In this document: in pieces, positions 35,638 to 47,114 of the stretch | How positions within the stretch are numbered: the stretch's first letter is position 1 | Layout of the letters: every line of letters starts with the position of its first letter | NCBI GenBank assembly: GCA_963853835.1 | Contig: OY970820.1 | Span: 46,412,907 to 46,476,906, forward strand | Direction: 5' to 3' | From: Calendula officinalis | Taxonomy: Eukaryota; Streptophyta; Magnoliopsida; Asterales; Asteraceae | Length of the DNA stretch: 64,000 bases | The notes under the pieces: generated by a model | What the model saw: the letters and a program-made list of their open reading frames with translations, nothing else | Told to the model about the DNA's origin: nothing | Database searches by the model: none | Position numbers and translations under genes: made by a program

Positions 35638-36724
35638 AATTCATCCATCAAATGGGGATATGGTGTTGTAGGAACCAAATTCTTTCTTGTGTTAAATTGT
35701 ACAGGAAAAAAAAGGCGATGCGATTTAGACAAAAAGTTACTAAGAGGTGACTAGTAGTTCATTTTTTGGACCTTTGATTGTATGTGTTAGATGCTTTACC
35801 TTTCCCCATCTTGTTAAATTATGTCCAATTGAAAATAGGAATTTTGCAAATTTGTGTTGTGGTTTTCATATTTGTTTTCTTTCTCTCTTTTCTTTTGTAT
35901 GACAAAGTGGTTGCATGTGTTATATATTAATATGGGTTGTATTTGATTCATAACTAGTCTATTACAGTAGTAAATTAAAAGAGGGAAAAGAAACTTTTAT
36001 ACAAACTGTATTAATTTTTAAGTGTCTTGTTAATGACAACCCTAGGGGCTGTCTCTAACATGCATGAAAGGCTTGTACATTCATTGATAAGATAGCGATT
36101 CTAAAATTCATGGGGGCTGTTTTATATTTATTTTATCTTCTTATTGACAGCCATTAGGACTGTCATTATTATTTTCCAATTTTTAAATATACATATGTGC
36201 ATTTCAATCGTTTCCCTGTTTTCTTTTGTATGTATCGTGTGTATAAATACATATACTTCAATTTTAGAGCATTTTCAATGTGAACGCTAAAAATATTTTT
36301 TACACAATGTGCAAAATGTGTATAAAACTATACACTAAAAACATTTATTATAGTGTAATCAAAAGTAGAAGAGTTGTGTTCATCACTTCTTTATAAGATA
36401 ATGACAAAATATTACTAATACGTACATTCTTCCATTCTTTTGAATCATATACTTCCTCCGAATCACAATAAGTAATACATTTGGAATTTTACGTTTTTTG
36501 AGGCAAAAGATTATGGTAAGAGTTAAAATATATTAAGGTAGATAGTTCGTGAAAGTTGGATCCCACTTTATTTGAATAAATTGATATTAATGAGTTTTAA
36601 AAGTAAAGGTAAGAGTATAAAAGTCATTTCACTTTATTAAAAAACATTTGGTATAAAGTTTATTGTATACGTATTGGAGCAAATTTATTTTAGTATAGAT
36701 GTATTATTTCTTAAGACTATCTTA
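35638..36724. other. GYRB 3' flank up to the Harbinger element
   Basis: This is 3' UTR and intergenic DNA. It contains one MITE (about 36031-36178). The rest is AT-rich with no recognisable gene; a direct poly-A signal cannot be chosen among several AATAAA-like words. Confidence 0.5.
36031..36178. mobile_element. Second MULE-like MITE, diverged
   Basis: The ends resemble the element at 4029-4183: left 'ttaatgacaaccctagg', right 'attaggactgtcattatta' as the inverted counterpart, both flanking 'ggctgtc/gacagcc'. The inverted repeats are less perfect and I cannot fix the target duplication. Confidence 0.6.
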
Positions 36725-37081
36725 GAGCATAAGGTGTGGTCACCTTAAGTCGGATGCCACATGTGCGTCACATATGCGACACATCAGTATTTCACATTTC
36801 ATATTCAAAACCCACAAATACCCCCTCTACCATCACTTAAGTCATTGGGGCCCACCTCTTTTTTTTTTTCTTTTTCTTTTTTTTCAAACAACTTAATATT
36901 TCATTAAAACAACAAATACAAACTACAAATTAAAAAATACAAATACCGAATAAATAAAAAAACCGAAAAAAATAATAAAAATTACCCTTTTTTTTTAAAT
37001 TTCCGAAAATTACATACGATTTTCTTGATATCGTTACCAAATATGGTCCATAATATTCCGTTGGAGTGATTCGTGTGTACG

Positions 37082-37535
37082 TTTATCTCGTAATTCTCTT
37101 GATCTCAGTCGTTACATTTCGGCTCTCTCGATCCAAGTACGTTGTAAATTAAGTTGTGGACTACCATACAACTCGTTCATATCGCTTATGGCAAAGTTTT
37201 GATCTTTTACAATCATGTTATGCAATATGATGCATGTGTACATGGTTCTACGTAGCTTATTGACAGTCCACGAACGAGCTGGTTGGCGAATAATCCCCCA
37301 GCGCCCCTGTAAGACACCAAATGCACGTTCTACGTCTTTTCTTGCACCTTCTTGTCTTCGTTTGAAGCAAGCACGTTTTTCGTCTCGTGCAATCGTAAAT
37401 GATTTGACAAAGCTTGCCCATTGTGGGTAAATCCCATCAGCTAGGTAATACCCGTTCGGATAAGTCACTCAATTTACAACAAAATGGACTTAAGGAGCAA
37501 TATCGTCAAGAAGGTTATCAAACAAGGGTGAGTTA
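37082..37535 (-). pseudogene. Harbinger transposase, C-terminal part
   Basis: This holds the second half of the DDE domain. Just left of the Gypsy insertion the minus strand reads LNNSPLFDNLLDDIAP, then a TAA, then VTYPNGYYLADGIYPQWASF. The second catalytic Asp is in LADGIYP and the catalytic Glu in RKDVERAFGVLQGRWGI. It ends with RRTMYTCIILHNMIVKDQ, as in plant PIF-type transposases. In-frame stops at the start of this piece show decay beyond the insertion itself. Confidence 0.85.
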
Positions 37536-37540
37536 TTTAA

Positions 37541-38783
37541 TGTAACACACCATTTTTTCGTCCAAATTTAAAACTTTTAAATATAAAAATATACGTCTTT
37601 ACAAACCGAGTATCCAAAAATGTAATTCAAATAAAACATTTGGAGTAATCAATAAGTATCAAAAATCGGTGTTACAATAATATCAAAACCATAGTCTAGG
37701 GAATTAAATAAGTACACCGAGCTAATCACTTCCAAATGCTAACTACGGGCCGCCTAATCCTTAGCTCCCGAACCTGAGTACATAGCCAAAATAAACGTAG
37801 TACGTGAGACAAGATTGTCTCGTGAGAAACATGGGTTTTAGACCCGGTTAGAAAATATTTGCAATAAAATAATAATTAAATACATTATCAAATTACACAG
37901 TCAATCATACTTTAAGACTTGCCATAAGCCCAATCACATACGTAACGGGCCTCCCCGAAACAACTCCCCCGATATGGGTTATCTAGGTAAACTCCCCCAT
38001 TTTCGGGTTATCTATTTGCTCCCCCGATTTCCGGGTTATCTCAAACTCCCCCGCTTTCCGGGTTATCTATTTCTCGACACACTACCCTTGCGCAGGGTGG
38101 TACCGCCCCAAGTAGGTGTCACTAACTCCCCCAACTTATGTGGGTTATCTAGGATCCAATTGATTAGCTACCACATAACAAATCATCCACATGAGCCAAT
38201 GCCCCATATCACAACTCAATCATACTCTAGTGGTAACTACACAAATCAATTCACAATTCAATTCAATTCGATTCATACTCTATCAATTCAATCTTTTCTT
38301 TATTGAAACAATTATCTAATAAAGACTTTAAAATCATTTCGACTATGAAACATGGTCTACTATGTACTCAGAAAAGATCATTTCGACTATGAAACATGAT
38401 TTACTATGAAACGGGTTCTCCATCTGGTCGCCGCTCAAAGCAGCTCCTCGCGCCCCGCTCACGTTTCGCTCGCGCCGCGAGCTCGGCGCGAACCTCGGCT
38501 CGAGCCTCGACACGAGCCTCTCGCGTCTGGGCTCTAAACTCTCTATTTCACCTCGCGTCTGGCTTGCGTCCCGCTCGCGCCACGAGGGTTGAACCAGGCA
38601 GATTCTTGGCCTTTAAACTTGTTTCCATCCAAGTTTTGACCCATACTTGGTTATACCAAGTCCCAAACATACAAACACTCGGTAAAACACAACCCGAAAC
38701 ATAAACTAATATAAATAACGAAATTCACATAAATCGCGAATAAATTATACGATAATACAAAACGTAAAATTACGGTCATTACA
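37541..38783 (-). mobile_element. Gypsy 3' LTR with internal deletion
   Basis: It runs from TGTAACACACC to GGTCATTACA in plus-strand reading. It is 1243 bp against 1772 bp for the partner LTR. The missing stretch corresponds to about 44860-45440 of the partner and includes the TATA box. At the junction a 22-bp segment beginning 'atcatttcgactatgaaac' is present twice (about 38332 and 38378). The rest matches the partner closely. Confidence 0.9.
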
Positions 38784-38795
38784 ACTATCTACCCC

Positions 38796-40022
38796 TTAAG
38801 AGGATTCCGTCCTCGAAATCGTCTCATAGTCTACAAAATCCGGGTAGCGTTTCTTCATCTCATCTTTGACTTCCCAAGTCAAATTTGGCCCTATGGAATG
38901 CTTCCACTTGACCAATACTAGCTCAATCTCTTTGTTCCTCAATTTCTTCGTTTGGGCCTCCAATATGGCCTCGGGCACTTCAATCAACCGGTTGGGTGCA
39001 TCGACCATCAAATCTTGAAGTGGGATAATATTCTCCACTTCACCTATGAACTTCTTCAAATTACTAACATGGAAGGAGTCATGGACACCTTGCAACTCAG
39101 GTGGAAGTTCTAACTTAAATGCTTGCAAACCGACCCGTTTCAAAATCTTAAACGGGCCAACATACCTTGGGCTCAATTTGCCCTTCTTTCCAAATCTCAT
39201 CACGCCTTTCCAAGGCGACACTTTCAACATCACCATATCACCAACATCCAAATCATAGGGTCGCTTTTTCAAACCCGAATAACTCTTTTCGCGATCTTGT
39301 GCAACCTTCATATTCTTTTGAATTATTCCGATTTTCTCGTTTGTTATTTTCACAATCTCGGGACCCGTGAGTTTCGTCTCGCCCGCCTCTAACCAACAAG
39401 AAGGCGTCCTACATTTTCTCTCATACAATGCCTCAAACGGTGGCATCTTAATTCTCGAGTGATAACTATTGTTATATGAGAACTCTACTAACGGTAAATG
39501 TTCATCCCATTTACCACCAAAATCTAAAACACATGATCTCAACATATCTTCGACCGTTTGGATCGTTCTTTCACTTTGACCATCGGTTTGCGGATGGTAA
39601 GTCGTGCTCAATCTCAACTTAGTTCCCAACTCTTCTTGGAGTGATCTCCAAAATCTCGAGGTAAACCTTGCATCCCGATCGGACACAATCGACAATGGTA
39701 CCCCATGCAAACGAACAACTTCATCAACATACAATTTTGCCAACTTCTCGAGTGGCATGGTTTCTCGAATAGCTAGGAATAACGCACTTTTCGTTAACCT
39801 ATCAACAATCACCCAAATGGCGTCATGGTTCCTAATCGTCTTTGGAAGACCAACAATGAAATCCATTGTGATGTCTTCCCATTTCCCGGCCGGTACTTGC
39901 AACGATTGTGCAACACCATAAGGCACTTGGTGCTCGACTTTCACTTGTGCACACGTGGCACATTTTGAAATGTATTTTGCTACCCTCGACTTCATTACCG
40001 GCCACCAATACATTCTCTTCAA
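38796..40022 (-). pseudogene. Gypsy integrase with chromodomain
   Basis: An open stretch of 408 codons. The zinc part is seen as KCATCAQVKVEHQ. The catalytic triad is MDFIVGLPKT (Asp), IVSDRDARFTSRFW (Asp) and HPQTDGQSERTIQ (Glu). The C-terminus is a chromodomain (ILEAQTKKLRNKEIELVLVK, then W and the TWE motif), which in chromoviruses guides insertion to particular chromatin. It is separated from the upstream polyprotein by stop codons and by a duplicated copy of its own N-terminal part. Confidence 0.9.
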
Positions 40023-40500
40023 GTCTTAATAAGTCTTTGTACTACCGGGATGAATCGAATACTTGGACTTGTGGGCATCATTCAACAATACTTTTCGGTT
40101 TCCACCGAATTTCGGAACCTAAATCCGACCATTCACGGTCACCCAAATGGCGTCATGGTTCCTATCAACAATCACCCAAATGGCGTCATGGTTCCTAATC
40201 GTCTTTGGAAGACCAATAATGAAATCCATTGTGATGTCTTCCCATTTCCCGGCCGGTACTTGCAACGATTGTGCAACACCATAAGGCACTTGGTGCTCGA
40301 CTTTCACTTGTGCACACGTGGCACATTTTGAAATGTATTTTGCTACCCTCGACTTCATTACCGGCCACCAATACATTCTCTTCAAGTCTTAATAAGTCTT
40401 TGTACTACCGGGATGAATCGAATACTTGGACTTGTGGGCATCATTCAACAATACTTTTCGGTTTCCACCGAATTTCGGAACCTAAATCCGACCATTCACG
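39809..40500 (-). repeat. 363-bp tandem duplication in the integrase
   Basis: The segment coding for the end of the RNase H linker, the zinc part and the start of the integrase core is present twice (about 39809-40139 and 40167-40499, offset 363 bp or 121 codons). Both copies carry the same two stops (TAG after VNGRI, TAA after KTY), so the duplication came after those mutations. The junction has two short copies of 'cacccaaatggcgtcatgg'. Confidence 0.9.
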
Positions 40501-41957
40501 GTTTTCAACCCTTGAATATTTTCTTCACATACTTGGTTCTTTCCCAATCTCTCTTGTATATACTCGTCTTTTCCCATCACTTCCTTTTGTGCGGTTTTTA
40601 TACTTTCTATAAAGCTAGATACTACATCAATCCGCATCAACTTAGCCTTAACCGGCTTTTCATAAACTTTTCTACTCAAGGCGTCGGCTACCACATTAGC
40701 CTTTCCCTCGTGATAAACGATTTCACAATCGTAGTCACTAATCAACTCAATCCACCTTCTTTGTCTCATATTCAAATCTTTTTGTGTAAACACATACTTG
40801 AGACTTTTGTGATCCGTGTACAATATACACCTTGTTCCATACAAGTAATGTCTTCAAATCTTCAAGGCAAAAATAATCGCCGCCAATTCTAAATCATGAG
40901 TTGTATACCTTTCTTCCGCATTCTTCAATTGTCTTGAAGCATAAGCTATCACTTTACCTCTTTGCATCAAAACACAACCGAGACCTTTATTCGAGACGTC
41001 ACTATACACCACAAAATCTTCCATACCATCGGGTAGGGTGAGGATCGGTGCATTGCACAACTTCTCTTTCAACAAGGCAAAATCATCTTCTTGCTTTTTC
41101 TCCCAATCGAATTTCACATCTTTTCTCGTTAGTCTAGTGAGTGCGACCGCCACTCGGGAAAAATCTTCAATAAATCTTCGGTAATAACCGGCTAACCCAA
41201 GAAAACTTCTAACTTCGGTTGGAGTCTTCGGTGCTTCCCAATTCTTCACCGCTTCTATCTTAGACGGGTCAACTTTTATCCCGCTTCGAGATACTATATG
41301 ACCGAGAAATTGAACTTCTCGCAACCAAAATTCACACTTTGAGAATTTTGCATACAATTTTTCTCGTTTCAAAACTTCTAGAGTTTTCTTTAGATGTTCT
41401 TCATGTTCTTCTTCGGTTTTGGAGAAAATAAGGATATCATCGATGAACACGATGAGAAATTTATCGAGGAATGGCTTACAAACCTTATTCATGATATCCA
41501 TGAAAATAGCCGGGGCATTCGTCAAATCGAATGGCATAACTAAAAATTCATAATGCCCATAACGAGTTCTAAAGGTCGTCTTCTCGGTATCACCTTCTTT
41601 AACACGAACTTGATGGTAACCCAATCTCAAATCAATCTTGAGGAAATAATCGGCTCCTTGAAGTTGATCAAACAAATCATCTATCTTTGGCAAAGGATAT
41701 CGGTTCTTAATCATCATCTTGTTAAGCTCTCGGTAATCAATGTACATTCTCATCGAACCATCTTTCTTCTTCACAAATAAAACCGGTGCACCCCATGGTG
41801 ACGAACTAGGACGAATAAAACCCTTATCAAGTAAATCTTGGAGTTGAGCCATCAACTCTCTCATTTCGGTTGGAGCTAAATGATACGGGGCTCGGGCAAT
41901 CGGCGTCGCCCCCGGAACTAAATCAATACGAAACTCGACTTGTCTCTCCGGTGGCAA
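40389..41957 (-). pseudogene. Gypsy reverse transcriptase and RNase H
   Basis: 41957-40854 encodes the reverse transcriptase: RIDLVPGATPIARAPYHLAP, then LFVKKKDGSMRMYIDYRELN, the polymerase site as FIDDILIFS, and the RNase H start VYSDVSNKGLGCVLMQ. A TGA stands where Trp is expected (FALKI-stop-RHYLYG). The RNase H then continues ILYTDHKSLKYVFTQKDLNM and ANVVADALSRK to about 40485, where a TAG again replaces Trp before VPKFGG. All catalytic acids I can check are present. Confidence 0.9.
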
Positions 41958-42880
41958 ACGGGTAAGTCATCGGGAATAACTTCGGGAAAATCCCGAATAA
42001 TCTTCACATTTTCAACCGTCTTCTTCTCTTTTCTTCCATCTAGGACGTAGGCTATAAATGATGAACATCCTTTCGATAAACACTTTCTTACTTTAATGGC
42101 GGTTAACAAATTTGGCATATGATGCCTCTTTTCCCCACAAATGTACACTTTTTCATTTTCGGGAGACTTGATCGACACTAACTTCTTCCCACATAAAATC
42201 TTGGCTTGGTGGATTCCCAACCAATCCATTCCAATAATCACATCAAAAGCCTTAATCCCCATAGGCATCAAATCTACTTTGAACTTCTTATTATCGATCT
42301 CTAACTCACAATTTCTATAGAGGTGTTGAACCATAGAGGTTTTCCCATCGGCTACTTCTATTTCATACAAATCATCAAGTAACTCTAGTGGAACCTTAAA
42401 CTTAGCACCAAATTCATGAGACACGAAAGAATAAGTAGAACCCGAATCAATCAATACATAGGTGGGTATGGAGTTTATGAATAAGGTACCTGAGACGACA
42501 TCATGAGTCTCCTTGGCTTCTTCATGCGTGAGTTCGAAGGCACGCCCTTTGACTTTCAATGGCTCCGGTTTCTTGTGAGCGGTTGACACCAACGTTTCGG
42601 TCCCCTTCTTTGGGCAAACATTACTATAATGCCCTTTCTCGTGACACGAGAAACACTCCACCTCATCAAGGCTTTTAACCTTGCAATCTTTAGCTTTGTG
42701 GCCAAAACGACCACACTTGAAACAACTGTTGGAGTCCGCCTTGCATTCACCTTTGTGGTCCCTACCACACTTCCTACATCCACCAACACTTCCTTGTTTT
42801 GACCCGCTCGGGGCGATTTTGCTCTTCTTGGATGGTCCCGAAAAACTTTCAAACTTCCTCGTTTCATTACCAACCGACAT
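41918..42880 (-). pseudogene. Gypsy nucleocapsid and aspartic protease
   Basis: The N-terminal third has three Cys-rich knuckles (CRKCGRDHKGEC, CFKCGRFGHKAKDC, CFSCHEKGHYSNVC). The retropepsin active site is VLIDSGSTYSFVS, and the IIGMDWL motif lies further on. The end (DFPEVIPDDLP) shifts out of frame near 41955 relative to the reverse transcriptase, by loss of one base. A single in-frame TAA (42886-42884) separates it from gag, with the same frame on both sides. Confidence 0.9.
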
Positions 42881-42883
42881 CTC

Positions 42884-43780
42884 TTAAATTCTTCTTTTAC
42901 TAACCTTCTCAACACTTCGGGCGACATTGATCGCCTCATCAAGGGTAGTCGCCCTTTTCACCTCTAGCTCATACTCCCATGGCAACCCATTAGCAAACCG
43001 AACCACACGACAACGTTCGGTTGGGTAGGTACTTGACACAAACGGGAGGTATCCCGTGAACTTCTTGGTATACTCATCCAATGTCAAATTGCCCTTCTTG
43101 AAGTGCAAGAACTCTTCCAATAACTCCTCCAACTCCCTTTCGGGAGAAAACTTCTCTTTGAGTCTCCTAGTGAACTCATCCCATGACATCTTGTAAATGA
43201 CTTTCTTTCCCAAGGTTTCATACACGGTGTCCCACCATGTAAGAGCATCATCTTTCAACAAACGTGAGGCATAAGTCACCATGTCTTCTTCCTTGCACTT
43301 GCTACTCTCAAGCACATGTTCCGTCTCTCGAATCCAACGAACCGTCACTTTCGGTTCCGTACTCCCGAAATAGGTGTCGGGTCGGCATGCAAGGAATGTT
43401 TTGTAGGAACATCCCTCACAATCAATCTTTCTTTCTTCACCACTTTCCTCATTAGAGGACTTTTCGGTCGGGACACTAGCATCCGTTGACTTAGTCTTTG
43501 TGAGGGGTGGGGAATCTTCACTTTCCTCCCTCTCCTCCTCATCCCAACGTTCCTCTTCATCCCTTTCATCATCATCACCCAAGTTCAACCGATCATTAAT
43601 GATCCGGTTAACATCTTGTTGCATCACATTTCTCATATTAGTGAGCATGGATTGAATTTCCTCCATTGTTACCGGAGTATGGTTATTCTCGGTACCCGAA
43701 TTGGCCAATCCATTCCCATCTTGATTCACATTCGAAGCTTGTTCCCCATCCAACAATCGACCACTTCTTGTTCTAGCCAT
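42884..43780 (-). pseudogene. Gypsy gag capsid
   Basis: The start is taken at the ATG of MARTRSGRLLDG (43780-43778). An acidic region (DDDERDEEERWDEEEREE) precedes the retrotransposon gag core with LKDDALTWWDTV, MSWDEFTRRLKEKFSP and NLTLDEYTKKFTGYL. It ends at the TAA before the nucleocapsid. The coat protein itself looks intact. Confidence 0.9.
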
Positions 43781-43989
43781 CTTATTATAATAAGATGTCA
43801 ACCCAATTAGAATTCAATAAGTTGACTAAATAGTCAAAATAAAACATAAGAAAAGCTCGATTCAATACAATTCCCTTTATGGTCAACCCTAACTCTCAAA
43901 GGTCAACCTAACTTCCTATAGAACATAATGTCCCAAAAGCAAAGTCTAAGTCTAGGGTGGGTAAACCAACCTAATTCACTTAGACTAAA

Positions 43990-44001
43990 GCTCTGATACC
44001 A
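43990..44001 (-). promoter_or_regulatory. Gypsy primer binding site
   Basis: TGGTATCAGAGC on the minus strand, three bases inside the 5' LTR, is complementary to the 3' end of initiator tRNA-Met and would prime minus-strand DNA synthesis. Confidence 0.9.
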
Positions 44002-44004
44002 AGT

Positions 44005-45776
44005 TGTGACACACCAATTTTTCGTCCAAATTTAAAACTTTTAAATATAAAAATATACGTCTTTACAAACCGAGTATCCAAAAATGTAATTCAAATAAAA
44101 CATTTGGACTAATCAATAAGTATCAAAAATCGGTGTTACAATAATATCAAAACCATAGTCTAGGGAATTAAATAAGTACACCGAGCTAATCAATTCCAAA
44201 TGCTAACTACGGGCCGTCTAATCCTTAGCTCCCGAACCTGAGTACATAGCCAAAATAAACGTAGTACGTGAGACAAGATTGTCTCGTGAGAAACATGGGT
44301 TTTAGACCCGATTAGAAAATATTTGCAATAAAATAATAATTAAATAAATTATCAAATTGCACATAGTCAATCATACTCTAAGGCTTGCCATAAGCCCAAT
44401 CACATACGTAACGGGTCTCCCCGAAACAACTCCCCTGATATGGGTTATCTAGGTAAACTCCCCCGTTTCCGGGTTATCTATTTGCTCCCCCAATTTCCGG
44501 GTTATCTCAAACTCCCCCGCTTTCCGGGTTATCTATTTCTCGACACACTACCCTTGCGCAGGGTGGTACCGCCCCAAGTAGGTGTCACTAACTCCCCCAA
44601 CTTATGTGGGTTATCTAGGATCCAATTGATTAGCTACCACATAACAAATCATCTACATGGGCCAATGCCCCATATCACAACTCAATCATACTCTAGTGGT
44701 AACTACACAAATCAATTCACAATTCAATTCAATTCAATTCAATTCGATTCACACTCTATCAATTCAATCTTTTCTTTATTAAAACAATTATCTAATAAAG
44801 ACTCTAAAATCATTTCGACTATGAAACATGGTTTACTATGTACTCAGAAAAGATCACATGTACTCACCTTAGCAAAGCTATCCAAACACTTGTGTTCAAC
44901 GACACAGTCCTTACTCCTTAATTGAAGAAGTACTTCCAATCATAAGGTCTTCTTGACCTAACATCAATATCAACACACAACCTAGTTATAATCCATAACT
45001 AGCTACTAATTAATCCATCTAAACATTCCCAACCACCAAGTTCATACAACTTGGTGGAATCTCAAACCCTAGTTTAAGATTTTCCATCATCAATCTCAAA
45101 TCTAACTTGTACACATTAATTACAAGTCTACAAGGAGTGTTTTACACTCATGAAAGTTCATCTTCCCCAAAGATGATATGGTTGGTTCCCAAAACCACCA
45201 TTGTTACTCATACTAAGCTAAAAATCAAGGTAACTAAGCAAGATGATCAAGAACTCTTACCCTTGATGCTTGAATCCTTCAATCTCATGAAGATTTGAGC
45301 TCCTTAACTCCAAAAACCGACCAAAAGCTCTCAAAAACGGCTGCTATAGCTCTAGGGTTCGTAGGTGTTATGAGCCCTAGCCTTCACACAACTTTTTATA
45401 GTTCAGACGGTCCTGGCGCCCCGCTCGCGTCGCGAGGTGACGCGTGTTCTCCATCTGGTCGCCGCTCGAAGCAGCTCCTCGCGCGAACCTCGGCTCGAGC
45501 TCGGCGCGAGCCTCCCGCGTCTGGGCTCTGAACTCTCTGTTTCACATCGCGTCTGGCTCGCGTCCCGCTCGCGCCATGAGGGCTGAACCAGGCAGATTCT
45601 TGGCCTTTAAACTTATTTCCATCCAAGTTTTGACCCATACTTGGTTACACTAAGTCCCAACATACAAACACTCGGTAAAACACAACCCGAAACATAATCT
45701 AATATAAATAACGAAATTCACATAAATCCCGAATAAATTATACGATGATACAAAACGTAAAATTACGGTCGTTACA
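44005..45776 (-). mobile_element. Gypsy 5' LTR
   Basis: This 1772-bp LTR runs from TGTGACACACC to GGTCGTTACA in plus-strand reading. As the element is on the minus strand, it is the promoter LTR. A TATAAAAA box lies at 45400-45393 on the minus strand, preceded by a GC-rich palindromic zone. The region also matches the solo LTR at 940-2581. Confidence 0.92.
45410..45575. repeat. GC-rich palindrome zone upstream of the LTR TATA box
   Basis: The zone contains CTCGCGTCGCGAG (a dyad), GGCTCGAGCTCGG, GCGCGAGCC and several GCTCGCG/CGCGAGC half-sites. It lies 200-365 bp from the minus-strand LTR start and directly upstream of the TATA box. The 3' LTR has the counterpart at 38450-38590. The unrelated sequence GTTCACG/CGTGAAC takes the same position in the solo LTR at 2261-2405. 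Confidence 0.75.
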
Positions 45777-45781
45777 TTTAA

Positions 45782-46453
45782 CACAGTGAGGTCGTTATTG
45801 GCACCCGCAACCCCAAAAAATGCGTGCCAAATCCACAAATCTTGCGAGGCGACAGCCTCTAGTATTATAGTTGGGTATTTTTTATCACCCCTACCATATT
45901 GGTCGTGCCATGCTTTTGGACAATTGGTCCACTCCCAATGCATACAATATATACTACCAAGCATTCCAGGAAACCCATGAGCGTTCTCATGTTTTGTATA
46001 TAAGTTTTGAACGTCATGGATGTCGGGTTTCCTTAAATACTCAGCGGTATATAAGTCTATAATACACTTTGTAAAATGATTTAGACAATCACGTGCACAA
46101 TTTTCACCAATTTGTAAATATTCATCAAGTGAATCAGGTGTTATGTCATACGCCAATTGGCGAATGGCAGACATGCATTTCATTATAACACTAAAACCCA
46201 TTAGACCGGTGGCATCCGGTCGTACTTTAAAATATTCAAAATGGTAGGGAAGAGGTTCAGCAGTATAGTTAGAAATACCTTCAACTATTTCTAAGAATAA
46301 TTTCTTGCTCATACGAAATCGACGCCGAAAAACCGTCTCTGGGTACTTAGGATTCTCACCAAAGTAGTCGTCCAATAAACATTGCTCGGCAGCTTCACGA
46401 TCTCGATAGACTGGCACTCGAGTCCGGGTTGGTTGAGCTTGTTGGCGTTGCAT
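45782..46453 (-). pseudogene. Harbinger transposase, middle part
   Basis: On the minus strand it reads MQRQQAQPTRTRVPVYRDRE, FRMSKKLFLEIVEGI, ATGLMGFSVIMKCMSAIRQL, and ends WIWHAFFGVAGANNDLTVLN at the Gypsy insertion, continuing in the piece at 37535. The first catalytic Asp of the DDE triad, normally in the SIDCMHW motif, is Tyr here (SIYCMHWEW, about 45947), a single G-to-T change. The transposase would be inactive even without the insertions. The upstream side ends at the Copia insertion. Confidence 0.88.
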
Positions 46454-46461
46454 GTACTGAT

Positions 46462-47114
46462 TAATGGTGATTTTCGGTTATTACAAGTAACAAAACGCAG
46501 CGGAAAGATATAATCACCATGAACGGATCTTGATATCAATCATACAATTAAACTATAAGAAAATCAAAGAGATTGGATGAACATTTCATACCCTTGAAGC
46601 CTTTGATCTTGTTGTGGATTCGGATGGATTTGATGATGGATTGAAACCAAGTATTCAATTAGAATACCTCTAAAAGAAATCCACACAACACAAGCAAGAA
46701 CACCAATGGAGGATGCTAGTCCTTGAATCTTGAGAGCAAAAAGAAACAAAAACACATACAAGTGTGTGTTGGGGATTGCCAAAATGGGTGGTCAAGGGTG
46801 AGTTTATGGAGCCATTCAACACTCTTAATGGTGCCATAAAGACCCATCAATGATTTCCATAAACCATTGTTCCATTTTCACTTTAGTCCCTAGTCATTTG
46901 TTTCTTCCATTTTGCTCACAATAAAGTTTCAATATTAACAATTAATATTAAACTTATTATACACAAGCTTATAGCTTATATATTAATAATTAATGTAATT
47001 ACACTAATTACACTAATTATATAATGGTGTTTAGTGTTTAAGTGTGTGACCCTTTAGGCTCACAAACAACTAGCCATATAACTATATGTTATACGCGTGA
47101 AGCATATTCCAACA
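46462..47114 (-). mobile_element. Copia 3' LTR
   Basis: It runs from TAATGGTGATTTTCGG to ATATTCCAACA in plus-strand reading, so on the minus strand it starts TGTTGGAATATGC and ends TA instead of CA. I found no difference from the other LTR by eye. Confidence 0.92.

Larger units (their letters stand above)
37541..45776 (-). mobile_element. Chromovirus (Tekay-like) Ty3/Gypsy retrotransposon
   Basis: Complete in outline at 8236 bp. LTRs lie at both ends, the 5-bp duplication TTTAA is at 37536-37540 and 45777-45781, and a primer site complementary to initiator tRNA-Met is inside the upstream LTR (43990-44001). On the minus strand the order is gag, protease, reverse transcriptase, RNase H, integrase, chromodomain. 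The integrase precedes a chromodomain, which places it among chromoviruses. It is dead: several stops, one frameshift and a tandem duplication in the integrase region. It is inserted in the Harbinger transposase. Confidence 0.95.

Noticed and set aside
38396..38704. Ala/Arg-rich open frame in the Gypsy LTR
   Set aside because: It is a product of the GC-rich palindrome zone; the partner LTR has a different frame.
46564..46782. Hydrophobic 72-residue frame (also at 53307-53525)
   Set aside because: It lies wholly inside the Copia LTR and occurs twice only because the LTRs are copies.
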